Positions 1 to 11,700 of a stretch of DNA of 64,000 bases are shown here, in pieces. Source of the DNA: Tetraselmis striata (taxonomy: Eukaryota; Chlorophyta; Chlorodendrophyceae; Chlorodendrales; Chlorodendraceae); contig VCJN01000285.1 of NCBI GenBank assembly GCA_006384855.1, forward strand, positions 124,001 to 188,000, given 5' to 3'. The notes under the pieces are model-generated. The model was not told the DNA's origin. It was given only the letters and a program-made list of their open reading frames with translations, and did no database searches. Position numbers and translations under genes: made by a program. Position 1 is the stretch's first letter. Each line of letters opens with the position of its first letter.

Positions 1-2900
1 CCTGTTCGAGGTGTAGGCTTTCGCATACGCGGTGGATGCCATCGTCCTTGCGACAGTCGAGCGCGGGTGCTAGGGGTCTCTGTGGATCCCTCTACGTGTG
101 GCCTTGACACCAATCCGGTGGGCACCGACTTCGGGTGGAGCTCTTGCATAACCCGGACGATCCTGACCCCATGGCAGTGGAGGCGGCTACTTTGAGTGCG
201 GATGCAGTGGCAAGGGCGCGCATCATGCTTCACCTCCCCACTATATATATCTTGAAGGGCGTTGGCATCCAGCCCATGGCTACCGCGAGTGATGCCGCCT
301 TTTTCGGCGGCATGAACGATATTCACCCCACGTTCCTCACTAGGAACTCCGACAATGAACAACGCCCCCACCCCTAGTTTCTTTGACCCACATCATGAGT
401 CCGTGCTTGGCCGAGGCAGTTCCAACGCAACTTTCTCCGCCCGCCAGTACGATCACTTCCTCAACGATGATCGTGGGTCGGCCAGCTACGCCGCGGCGGT
501 GCGCAAGGAGTGGGGGCGCTTTCAAGCGGCTACTGCTCGGCACCTCAGCGACGCGGACGCCCGCGTGATGGAGCGGGAGGCGGAGGCTGCGTTGGGCTCG
601 CAAATAAAGGAGCTCATGGCATCCATGAACCAGGCCAACAACTCTCGGCCTTAAAAAGAGATGGGTACTCTCCTTGCCACACGCAGGGAATGGATTCTGT
701 TCGACTAGCGCGACGCGGCGTTCGGCATGTGGACGGTGCCCATCCTGAATGCGCTGGCGGTTATGACTCCGCAGGAGCTGCGGGAGGTCGGTGCCGGGTA
801 CTTCTTTCTGTCGAGCCGATTCTTGGAGCCCCGGTGGTTGGGAGCCAGATCATTCTGCCCTCGACAAAGCACAACCCCGTCACTGTCGACCTCTATGGCG
901 ACGCGCTCATGAACGTGTTGGCACTTAGAAACGCTCATTGGCGCGTACTATACGATGCTCTCAGACGCTTTTCACGATCAAAGTGTTTACGATCCGGGGA
1001 TCGTTGTTCGCCGGGAGTAGGTAGATGACTTCCTCCAGCAGACAGTGCCTCTCGGCAACACCGTACCTAAAGATTAACTCAAGAAGCGGGTGCCGGACGC
1101 AAAGCTCTCCCTCCTGGCCTGAAACATCGTGACCGGGAGCTACGACTCCCCGAGCCTGAAGCCCACGCTACTTAAGTTCAAGACTAAGCGGTATGGTGTC
1201 AAGTACACGGCGGTGCCCCGGCGGGCCACGGCGTTGGGTCAGTTAGAGAACTCCATGTTGGGCGATATGCAACGGGGGCTGCCAATGCGGGATGCGCCGC
1301 GGCACAACACGAAGCCGGGACGACACAAGGGCACACTTCGAGACATCCTGGACATGTCGGAGTACACGGGCATAGTCTTCGAGACGATAGGTGAGTTGAG
1401 CAGAAAAGGCGTGCGCCACGGGGTGCGCGTCGTCGCATGCTTAGCCGTGGATCGGGGTGCCCTCTCATCGCGAGGCACTCGGTGCACCACCCGGGCTCAC
1501 CTGAAAGCCTAACTCGCAAGAAGATTCCTCTGACTCTGAGTTTGGTAGCGCGGCTCGAGAGCGTTCTCGCTGCCTCATAAGACGGCGCAGATTCGTCCGC
1601 CATCCCGTTGCCGAAGCTGCACAACGTGTCCGTGGATCACACTCGCTCACACACGTGCCCGCGTGGCCCGGACTCTCAACCGGGTGCGCGTCACTCATCC
1701 ATCCCGCCTCGTGCGGGATGCGGGCCGCGTTTAAGCGGCTTCTGTTCATCTTTTCTTATTGCTTTTAGGGATGGATTTGTTACTAGCCTTTTGGTAACAT
1801 TTCACACTAGTACCGGTACATGTAGTCGACTATACACCCCGATTCAAATATTTCTATGAACGTGAGTAGTTGGGCGGGAGTCAGCGACTGCCACTCCTAC
1901 AACCTTGCTGCCACATATGCCGCGTCAGGTGGGATCCGGCCGTCAAGTTAAGGATGCGCGGTGCGCCATGCGCGACGTGGCGCGCGTGATCGGCGTAGCT
2001 TAGCCGGGGCTCGCGTCGCTCGCCCTGTTGTATGTTGTCCGCGCCATCCGCAACCATCCGCGTATCAGCGCCGAGGCACCAAATGAAGTACTGGCCGCCC
2101 CATCTTAACAAGCTGAGCCTCAGGTGAACTTCGGCCATGCAACCCATACTTATTCTTGGCGGTCCGGTAAACCGTGGCACCGGCGCTGCCTGCCGCGTGC
2201 AAGAGCGCAAAGTCCCAAGTGATCTCCGTTCCCAACGCTTCCGCCACTTCACGTTCTTGGCCTGAGCGGGCTGCGTCGTGGTAAGTCGTTCTTGGTCCGG
2301 GGGGGGGGGGGGGGGGGGAGGGGGGGGGGGGATTCTCCATACTTGGGCGTGCTCGGGCTGAGGACTGGCGCGGTGGTGGGCAGGTTGGCATTTGAAGTCG
2401 GCCAATTTCGAAATGATGCGCGGCTCCACCTCTTACGCCTCCGGGGCGGCTCCACCTCATGCTGCCCGTCTGCTCAGCGACTGCTCCACCGTAAATAGCG
2501 CAGGTGCGTAGCAGTCCGCCGGGTGTTGACCTCCCTCTCGTACATGTATGAGTACAATGATCTTGTCCGCATTTTAGTTTCCTTGGTCAAAGTTGGTTCC
2601 GCATTTCTTGTCCGTATTTTCAGAGCAACTGCGGAACTACTCGTCCGCATTTTGCTCGTGCGAGAGGGTGTACGGATGACGTGTATCCGACGTTGTGGCA
2701 ACAAACGATCCGCAATTTGCATTCCGCAATTTCATGGCATATTTATGGGTCACCCTCATACCCGCCGAGTCCTATAAAATCATCATCGTCCGCCAGATGG
2801 GACCACTTTCTTAGTTTGTCCCGGCCGTCACAAGCAACACTAACTCGCGGTTTCGGACCGTGCAGAGAGCTCATGCTCGCGGAAACGGTACAATGAGAAC
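1..2900. other. Region without a recognisable gene
   Basis: Only short open frames are visible, for example 355-654 (+, 99 codons) and 1129-1512 (+, 127 codons). I do not recognise a family for either. The frames are interrupted by stops between them, so they may be remnants of one decayed element-derived gene. A G-rich homopolymer tract lies at 2299-2331. Low-confidence region; nothing further is supported. Confidence 0.4.
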
Positions 2901-2936
2901 CTTTCACCTCTCCGTTGTCGTGGCTACTTCATGACC

Positions 2937-4025
2937 AACTCGAGCCGAGGGTCTTCCATATCTTCTCCTCGCGGCTCCCTCCGGACGACCCCTTTGACAT
3001 GTTTGGCAGCAATTCACCAACCGACCCCAAGATGGCAGACGTCGGCAAGACGGCAGCTGTCGAGAGCGTCTAGACATCGACCATTGGTGCGCGGCAGGGC
3101 ATCGAAACGGAGCGTCGTGCGGCGGACGACGCTACGATGACGCAGGTCACCCACGAGTAGCTCTCCAAACTCTTTGCTACTCAAAATACTCTTATACCGC
3201 TGGCTGCCGCCGGCGAAGAGGTCGCCATTCGTGGCGGTAACGATTTTCGCGCACGGTGGTAAGCACTATAACGTTTCTGCGAACTTCGCTCCGTAGAGGG
3301 AACTCTACTCCCTTGATTGGAAAACCTCCCTCGCCACTGATGTATCTCGTTTCGAGAATGGCTTGCCCCCCGACATCATGCGACGCCATGGGCTTTTCCC
3401 CATCGCCTCGACCAGTCGACCGTGTGCTCGAGTACATGCTTGATAACCCTCGTTTTCAGCCGGCAGCCGACGAGTACTACCACGCCGCGTGCTACGGGGC
3501 CTTCATCGTCCCCGGCCTCGCCATCAAGCTGCGCAAGTTGTTGGCTACGGCATGCGTCACCGACGGCATCACGCCCGCGTTTGGAGAGCGGCTCAAGGCC
3601 GTCGTCCACAACATGGAGGCCGTCAACGACGAGCACCGGTTCCGCTTGACCCACCTTTGCAAGCACTGGGACACGCACATGCACAATGGCGACGCCTTTG
3701 CCGGTTCGCCCTCGACGTCGTCCGCGAGCGCTACCTTCGTCCCGGCACCGAGAACATGGGATCTCCCGCATTCATCGAGATGTTGGAGCTCTACAAGGAT
3801 CGCAAACATCGCGAGCGCCTGAAAGACGTCGGCTCGCCAGCGTTTCGGCGGTGGCCGTTGGCGCGGCGAACGCGACCGGGATGGCGGCGCGGTGGGAATC
3901 GCAACAATTTCAAGATCGTGCGCCCGGCGAGCAAGGCACTCGCACCACGGCTTGCCTCTGCCACGGACATCGCCAGCAAGGGTAAGGCGAAAGCCCAAGT
4001 CGCGGTGGCCGACAAGCCCGGATGA
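2937..4025 (+). pseudogene. Decayed reading frame of unknown family, probably mobile-element derived
   Basis: A protein-like sequence can be followed from about 2937 through 4025 only by changing frame. The best stretch is 3337-3705, which is rich in helical residues, followed by a shift of frame near 3705 and a basic tail ending at 4025. In-frame stops occur before 3256. I do not recognise the family. The basic C-terminus and the frameshifts would fit a nucleic-acid-binding protein of a dead transposon, but that is inference. Confidence 0.3.
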
Positions 4026-4109
4026 TGGGCTGCTTCACGGTGCCGACCCGACACCGCGGCGTTTAGAGGACACGCCTCCGTCCGGGCGTGTCTTCCAAGC
4101 GACGTTGCA

Positions 4110-5262
4110 CTCAAGCTGCCGGCATGAGCGGGACTCCTTGACTACAACCCACATGCCCGGGTCGTCATCCACCTACTATAAACCCTCGCCTAAGCCAACC
4201 TCTCCGGCTTCAACATGCTCTTCTACATTACGAGTCTACACGACTCCCCCTCCCTAGCACGACCGGCTTGACCTATACCGCGCTAAGTCTCTTCGTCCAC
4301 CGCCCGCACATCTCCCTCTCGCGTGCAGCACGCCGAACCACGTACTCGCGGGACGCCCGCCACGGAGTTTAGCGGCAATGTCCACCGCCGAAACTAGTCC
4401 TTTAGCTCACTCTCGCGGGACGCCCGCCACGGACGCCCGCTACGTTTCAGCTTCATGGAGCTGCGCATGCCCCAAAGCTGTGACGCACAAATAATATGAT
4501 AGTAAATGAATGAGTTGTGGGAGTATCGTGCCATTTGGGTGATGACGTGGCTGTGCACGCGCCACTACCCCTACGGTTTTGTCAAGGCTCAAAATGGCCT
4601 AAAACTTTAGTTCATTGGTAGCATAACACGCGACGCGCTATATGGCCCAAGCGCCACCATGTGGATATAGCCCACATTAAAGTCATTCTGATGCACTACT
4701 GCCACGTTGCAGCGCGGGAGATGTGGGAGGAAATATAGACATTGTGCCAAAGCAATAATTACTGCGAAATCGCAGCAATTGCCACGCATTGCGAGCAAAA
4801 ATATTTATGTTGATTTGGGGAAACGCTACAATGAAGAGTTGTTTGTTTCCTTGAGACTTGTAGTGGGCTCGAGTGTGAGGCACTATGGGTTGCACCTAGG
4901 TGCCCACAGTTACGGGGCCGAACATTGGGCTCCAAAGTTTGAAAACATATTTTGGGGTCGCAGACCCCTTAAACGTCACCAAATGGCAATTCTGAGCGTG
5001 AAAATCCGGACAATGTAAGTCTATCTCTATGAATTCGCCTTTGCTAAGCACTTTCCAACACGACCTCGTACGCCTAAATCCGGCACCGTTTCACGAAGAT
5101 ATGCCTCTTGACCCACCTCCAAAAAATGCAATTGCATCAGTTCTTTTTCAAACACTGGCACGCTCAGATTCATGTGCCCTCTCGAGGGGAGACATATCTT
5201 TACACAATAAAAAGCACGGAGTGGTCGCATGACACCACTATGTCGGTACATCGGCACATTGG
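4110..5262. other. Intergenic, AT-richer; short GC tandem motif
   Basis: No credible gene. The 12-mer GGACGCCCGCCA recurs at 4351, 4416 and partly at 4431, a small direct repeat. The rest (4450-5260) is AT-richer than the flanks and holds only short spurious frames. Confidence 0.4.
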
Positions 5263-5520
5263 TACATCCCTTGTCCGCTCGGTTGAGCTTTCGTCTCGTG
5301 CGCGAGAGGTCCCAGGATCGATTCCTGGCCGATGTATTTCGGCAATGTCGCCCCGGCGTGTCCTGGGTTTACCTGGTTAATACATTAGCCCTTCGGGGTT
5401 CGAATGGTAATGGTCTACTACTCGCTATGCCAGACCTACGACTGCACTTGGCGCAAGAGGTCAAGTGCTGGGGCGGCTTCGGCCGAAGACCCGGGGCGCG
5501 ATCTTTACATTTACCACTAT
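5263..5520 (+). repeat. tRNA-derived SINE, copy 1
   Basis: The 5' part (about 5271-5332) resembles a tRNA. It has a D-arm-like box A region (CGGTTGAGC), an anticodon-arm-like hairpin (TCTCG/CGAGA) and a T-arm with a 5-bp stem CCAGG/CCTGG around ATCGATT, which is a box B-like sequence. A non-tRNA body follows with the motifs GGGTTTACCTGGTTA, CTTCGGGGTTCGAATG and AGGTCAAGTGCTGGGGCGGC. The same order of motifs occurs at 47938-48215, so this is a dispersed family and not a chance hairpin. The tRNA-like part has no intact acceptor stem and is not a tRNA gene. Confidence 0.7.
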
Positions 5521-6062
5521 GTCGGCGAATTTGGAAGAAAATCGCATCACGTATACTTGCCAAAAACCGCAATATAATACTTAATATGTGCTCCGAATAC
5601 GCTACTTACAATGCCACATTGTAAGCATGGGGCATTGCTGCGGTTGTTCTACCAGTCTACCACGTAATCACACACTTCTCCACGCCAACATAACAGACAT
5701 TTATCAATTTAAGGCGATGCATCCAGTGGCTGTTGAGTGCATCTGCGGTTGGTTGAATGGCACCCAATAATGTTGCCGTATACCCGCGCAACAGTGAATT
5801 CCCGCGTGTTGTGTGATTTTGGGGGGCAAGAGTTTTATGGAAAGGTATAGAATTGTACATGTAAATGAAATATGAGTAATAAATGTTTACTACTAATTGT
5901 TATGGGCGGCGGATACAGTGTCTTACATTTAAATAATGACATGAGCTATAGCTGCAAAAGGCGATAAGGAAATCATACCCCAAAGGCAATATTAGGAACG
6001 GTCCGCTACAACACCTTTTTGTGCGCGAGGTGGAAGCAGAAACATAAATAAGAGGGTGCGGA
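5521..6062. other. Intergenic, upstream of the SHRW-domain gene
   Basis: AT-richer sequence without coding potential. It presumably includes the promoter or 5' leader of the gene beginning at or after 6063, but no specific promoter element stands out. Confidence 0.4.
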
Positions 6063-7424
6063 ATGAGCACGAGCAGACGCATCATCGGACTTGGCCGTCT
6101 GCACTCCGGCAAAGAGAATGCCGCCCAAGGGACACTTGGCAGAGACTCGCTGCAAGTACCTGGTACCCCGCTGCAATTTTGTATTTATACACATCCATAT
6201 ATTTTCAGCCCACTGCTGCGCGGCATGCATGCTCGCGTCACCAGCGGGCAAACGGACATGCACCCTGCCCCCACTTCACATGCATACACGCGCCGACCTC
6301 CAAGCGCGTGCCGAACGTTACCGCATGCAGGGACTAATAGCAGGCTTGCACAGCCCCGAGCAATATCTACGGCACAGGAACGAGCGACGCGAGTTGCGCC
6401 AGAGAGTAAGTCACCACTTCCGGCAACTCCGCGCGGTCGTCCCCGGGGCGCCATGGCATCGGTCAGCCCGAACGGCCCGGTGCCGGTGGCGGAGGTCATG
6501 GCCAGGCACAGCTGGCAGCATGCCAACACGAGGGCCTTGCGCGGTCAGTTAGAGCAGGTAAGGGAGATTGCGGCGGCGGGGCACCCGCGCATGCGGCTGG
6601 TGACGGCGTCCAAGCTGCGGGAGATAGGCCACCTGCCGCGCAGCAGCGAAGGGCACTGGGAGGACGCGGAGGAGCTGCTGCAGCGCCACGGCCACGAGAT
6701 TGGGAACGGGCGGTCTAAGCTAGTGACGGTGCTGTTCTCGCACCGCTGGACGCGGCCGAGCCTCGATGCAGGAGAGGCCCACCCGGACGATCCGGACGGC
6801 AGCAAAGCAGCGGTCATGGTTCAGTTTGCCGACTGGCTCATGTGGGCTCTCAACAACAGGGACGTCAGCGGTGTGGGTAGCAAGCTTCCAGCCACTAGCC
6901 AGAAACCGAGCGAAGTGGCGTTCTGGCTGGACTGGAACAGCGTCGACCAGGATGACACGTGGCCAGGCGTGCTGGCGCTGCCGCTGTACGTGGCGGCATG
7001 CTCCGTGTTTGCGTTTTACGACACTCCGGAGTACGAACAGCGGTGCTGGACGAGGGTGGAGCGGGTGATGTCCTACGCCTTCTGCGCGCACGGAAACCGC
7101 GTGTTTTCCATCCCCCCGGGCTTCGAACACCGCGAGCAGCTCTTCCAGGAAGAGAAGATGGTGGTGCGAGACCCGATGGGGCCGGATGCCGGCATCACGC
7201 GGAAGGAGGACCGGGAGCCCGTGAGGGCCCTGCTGGAGGTCGCGGAAACTTCCAACGCCTTCTCGTGCTGGCGGGTGTTTGTCAAGAATAGCACTGATCA
7301 TTTCTTAGTAGGCTGCGCGTTGAACATATGCTGCTGTTGTCAGTGGTGTGGCTGCATGGCGTGGGTCGAGTCCCGAAGGCTGAGACTGGGGACCACCAAG
7401 GTGGAGGTACTGCGGTTGCAGTGA
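6063..7424 (+). CDS. TIR/HET-like SHRW-motif domain protein (hypothetical)
   Basis: Open frame of 453 codons. The credible protein probably begins at the internal ATG at 6453 (codon 131), because the upstream part is low-complexity and reads like leader. From about codon 220 the sequence has an LFSHRW motif, then FWLDWNSVDQD, LPLYVAACSVFAFYD and YEQRCWTRVERVM. This order (a core strand ending in SHRW, a W-D-x-x-S-x-DQ strand, then an aromatic helix with a CW) is what I know from TIR-like and heterokaryon-incompatibility-like domains of algal and protist proteins, which act in signalling or NAD-linked responses. Function here is not established. The C-terminus (CCCCQWCGC, then a basic tail) may be intron read-through, since a GT follows codon 402. 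It is a single gene, with no obvious partner next to it. Confidence 0.55.
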   Translation: MSTSRRIIGLGRLHSGKENAAQGTLGRDSLQVPGTPLQFCIYTHPYIFSPLLRGMHARVTSGQTDMHPAPTSHAYTRRPPSACRTLPHAGTNSRLAQPRAISTAQERATRVAPESKSPLPATPRGRPRGAMASVSPNGPVPVAEVMARHSWQHANTRALRGQLEQVREIAAAGHPRMRLVTASKLREIGHLPRSSEGHWEDAEELLQRHGHEIGNGRSKLVTVLFSHRWTRPSLDAGEAHPDDPDGSKAAVMVQFADWLMWALNNRDVSGVGSKLPATSQKPSEVAFWLDWNSVDQDDTWPGVLALPLYVAACSVFAFYDTPEYEQRCWTRVERVMSYAFCAHGNRVFSIPPGFEHREQLFQEEKMVVRDPMGPDAGITRKEDREPVRALLEVAETSNAFSCWRVFVKNSTDHFLVGCALNICCCCQWCGCMAWVESRRLRLGTTKVEVLRLQ

Positions 7425-8700
7425 GCGCAATAAAAAAAATAATGGGTGTCGGCGACCACCATCTCCTCCACCACCTCCTGCCACCATCTCCTCAATATCG
7501 CAAGATCTCACCCTCCGGCAGCATGGTCCCGCACACATGTGTCATCGGGCGCCTGCAATACTAATTCTAAGCGGAGCGGCGGTGTTATTAATGTAATCTT
7601 GCTATTGGCAGCACCAGCACGGCGGGGGGGGGGGGGGGGGGGGAGTTGAGTGGGGGCCAGTTTGGAGGCTCCTCCTCCTTCCTCTCCCCCAAACCCACAT
7701 GCGCCGCCCGACATACCCTCCACCACCCACCGCATGGCATGGCATGGCCCCTGCCTGCTGGAAGGCGGTGCACCCAGAGCCCCCAGCACCATCATGACCT
7801 CCGCTCCTCGGCCCACCCAGGAAGCCACCCGGCATTGCAAGCGCATTGACCCCATCAGCGCAGGGTCCGACAAACCTCGCTGCTCGGAGGGCGAGGAAGA
7901 AGTGAGGAAGGGGGGGGGGGGGGGGGGGGGGGAAGGCCCCTCCGCTGGGATCCATTCCGCATTCGGCCCAGATTCTAAGGACGCCATGCCAATGGGGCTG
8001 CCCAGCCGAGTTGGACCAAATCCGGAAATGTTGGATACATACATTGAGATGTGACTTAGTATGGTTGAAAGTATGGTTTGATATGCATGGATGCATTAGA
8101 TGCCTGTTGTTAGTATGAGTAATGCTGGGACCTGCTATGTAAGGTAAATAATCTGAGTGCAGTGTCCCAGCCGGCCCTTTGCGAGTCCATGAAGTCGGGC
8201 CGTAGGGCAGCTGGGCTCGCAGCGCTGCCCGAGCAACCTAGCGGCAGCATCCTCCGATTGCTGGAACGCGCTCACCTGCGGCACATCACCTGCATGCCGG
8301 CATTCCTACGAGAGCCGCGCGTAGATGGCAGCTAAGCATGGTCTGAATCCGCGTCATACACATTCTCTGTTGAAACCTAAAGTGACTGAACAAACACATG
8401 TCTGCTTGCTAACTAACAGTAGCAGTGGAATTATCGTCAGGCAGCTAACAGTAGCACTGGTCTGGAAAAGACCACGGTAATAACGAATGGTTAATAAATA
8501 TCCGTTACTATTTCAATTCAGGGGGGCCAATGGCTCCCTACAGCTCTCACTGCGATGAGCGCGCGTCCGATCCGCGGTGTGTCAGGTTGACACGCGGCGG
8601 CACTCGACCAGCAGCTGACGCGGGTTACTACTGGAAAGTCACGGCACGTCCGTGCGCGCCACCGCAGCAGCCGCGCACCATCTTGCGGGGGCCGATGCCG
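7425..8700. other. Intergenic between SHRW gene and ABCF 3' end
   Basis: Contains two G homopolymer tracts (7623-7643 and 7910-7932). The C/P-rich frames here are artefacts of those tracts. No gene is supported. Confidence 0.5.
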
Positions 8701-11700
8701 TCAGTACTCCGACGCGGACCTGCTCCGCAGCGACTTGAGCATCGCCTTCTTGTAGTCCAGGAAGGAGCCGTCCAGGCGCCGCACGCCGCTGCCGCCCCGC
8801 TCGCCCACCACCCACAGCTCCTCGGTGATATTGGTCAGGAAGTGCTGGTCGTGCGACACGCAGATGATGCCGCCCTCGAACTTCCTCACCGCCTGGCGGG
8901 TCGGGGGGGGGGGGGGGGGCGGGCGGGGGAGGGGGGGGGGAAGCACATGCCGGGATCAAAAGGGGTGACGAGGTCGAGCAGGAACCTCGCCAGTAGTTCC
9001 CATTAGGGCAGGGGTTGTAGTGCCCGGCCGGATGCCGATAGCCCAGCAGGCGGAACTTCGATGACGAAAAAAACGGTGGCAGCCACCCCACCCCCCCTAT
9101 TACTCGTTGGCCCGCTGCGCATATTGACGCTTCGGGGTTCTAATGAGGCGATGGTCGAATTGGCTAGGCCTAATTTACAAAGGCAAGTGGACGACATCGT
9201 CTCCGGTGGTTTGCACGTGCCTAGATTTCTGGACATGCAGGGTTCCGGGTTTACTTGGTACCTGTACGGGCAGTAGTGGTCGGCCGAATGCCGATCGCGC
9301 AGCATGGTGCGGAATTGGACAGAAAAGATGATAGACAAGAAGGTCATCGTCACACTACGTTGGCGGTTGGCAGCCCCCCCCCCCCCCCACACACACACAC
9401 ACAAAATAAGAAAAATAAGAAAAAAGAGGCTGGGGAAACACCTCCAGAAGTTTGGGGATGACCTCCCTTGTCCAACAAGTCGAGCGAGCGATCAGGCCGT
9501 TGTGTATTATTGCGCACACCGCGCGCGCCAGGTGCATCCCTACGGTACTGGACCTCGTGCGGTGCCGGGAGCATGCTGGGCATACCTGTTATCCCTGGCT
9601 ACTTGGTAGACGGGTTGTTGCGCACTCGGGTGGACCTCGTTATTCAACACGATTTTTTTTCGCCCCCGGGACAGGACTGGCAACACTGAAACCCTTGCAG
9701 CGTCTCTACGACGACGGCCGTTTGGGCAGCGATCCAGTTACGGAAAGCCCTGGGTAAGCGACGCTCTGTTATGGTCAACAAGCAAATTGCCGAAGCATTC
9801 TGCAATTAGAGGCCGGTTCAACACGGGTATCCCCACTTCATTGGGTTCACGGGTCCAAACCGACAATATAAGTTATTTGCAGCAGTGGCCTTGAGTGTCC
9901 ATAACGCTTTCGTGGTGGGCTCTGACACATTTCGGAATGATAAGTTCTTTCTCCCTCTTTGCACAGACAGTTGGGGGGGGGGGGGGGGCGAGGGAGTCAA
10001 CACGAGCAGCGCACAGCGGAGTGACCCATGGCGGTGCTACGCTGCACAGCGGGAGACGCCATGGTGCATGTGGTGTTTTGCAAGACGGCGTACCTCGATG
10101 AGCGAGTCAATGCTGTCCATGTCCTGATGGAGCAGAGTGGGCGGGACACAGCAGTGGGGTCAGCATTACGGCGCCGACGCGCCTTTTCGAACCCTAATTA
10201 TCACAAGTCTAAAAACTGGGCTTGCGTACAGTGTATCCTATTCTGCGAGCATTTGGTATGGTTCTGCCAAAGTTTTGTGTATAGATTTGACCTCTGGCTG
10301 GCGGGACAGGTTTTTATTCGCAGAGCTCTTATGACCGCGGCGGCACCCGCAGGACGGTCTTGTAGAGAAGGAACCACCAATTATCAGGGAGAACTGATGC
10401 GGCAAGCTGCTTCACGCGGGTGACAGCCAGGGGGGGGGGACGGGGGGCACCAGGTGGTTGGTGGGCTCGTCCAGGAGCAGCACGTGCGGGCTGGACCACG
10501 TCGCCTTGCAGAACGCCACGCGGCTCTTCTGCCCACCGGACAGCGTGCGGATGCGCTGCGTCTGCCACTGCCCGGACATCCCGAACCGCCCGATGCGGCG
10601 ACGCACCTACTCCCGCCGCCAAGGCGCCCCACCGGTTGTCATTGGGCCGGGAAAGGCAGGCATGCCATCACGTGCTGTCATGTCACGGCATGCGATATGA
10701 TGACGCACCATTATGCAGAGTGAATCATAATAAACACCGCTTTTCAGCCATGACTGAAATCATAACAGTTGTGATTTGATATCACGAAAAAAAAAAGTCT
10801 AACAACACGTAATTGTAGCAACACATACAACGCGGACCAGTAAAGCGAAGATAAAACACTATTATATCATCAACACTATTATATCATCAACACTATCATA
10901 TTATCAGCACTGTTGTATTATCAACTATCAAAACAATGTAAGACACCCGCCCGTTGTAAACATGATTCGACAGCACAACCACAATTAAATATCGAACCAT
11001 GTCTTGATCACTCAATAGTCTTAATATGGCAGCACACATGTACATACATATATATGTACATAATAGAGGCAGCAGCACATGTTTCATATGTAATGATTAT
11101 AATGTAACAAACGAATGCGATGCAATGTGGCAGGTACCAATGCGTGCTGGCCGGCGGGGGCAGCGGGGGAGCGGTGACGCGCACCTCCTCCGGGGTGATG
11201 GTGGGCTCCGCGATGCGGCCGTGCTCCAGCAGGTGCTCCAGCGGGCTCTGGTCCAGGTTGAGCTGGTCCATGTGGTGCTGCGTGAAGCAGGCAACGCGCA
11301 GGTGGTGGCTGCGCAGCACCTCGCCCTTGCTCAGCCGCAGCCTGCGCAACGCCGCACCGGGCGCCACACAGCACCGCACTGTCAGCTGCGCAGTCGACAC
11401 ACCCGTACCGTAGCCACAGTTTAGGTTCGCGTTATATCAACGTTCTTGCTCCCCTCCCCCTCCCCCCCCTGCGAAGAGACAATAAGTATACTTATCTGGA
11501 AATATATCCGAATATACCACGAATACACACGGATATTCCCACTCGATGCAAAAAAAAACTTTTTGGACCTGCGAACCAAAATATATGTGACGATAATAAC
11601 CGCGCTTTCGGTTTGCTATCCAGAAATAACGTTTCTCGGCTGGACAATGCCGTGAACAGTGCAGTACCGCACGTACGCGTTGTACAGCTATACGTTAATG

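Noticed and set aside
2065-2460. Proline- or glycine-rich proteins over C/G tracts, here and at many other tracts
   Set aside because: Produced by homopolymer translation; no conserved sequence around them.
5271-5332. Functional tRNA gene
   Set aside because: Acceptor stem is not intact, and the sequence continues into a dispersed SINE body.
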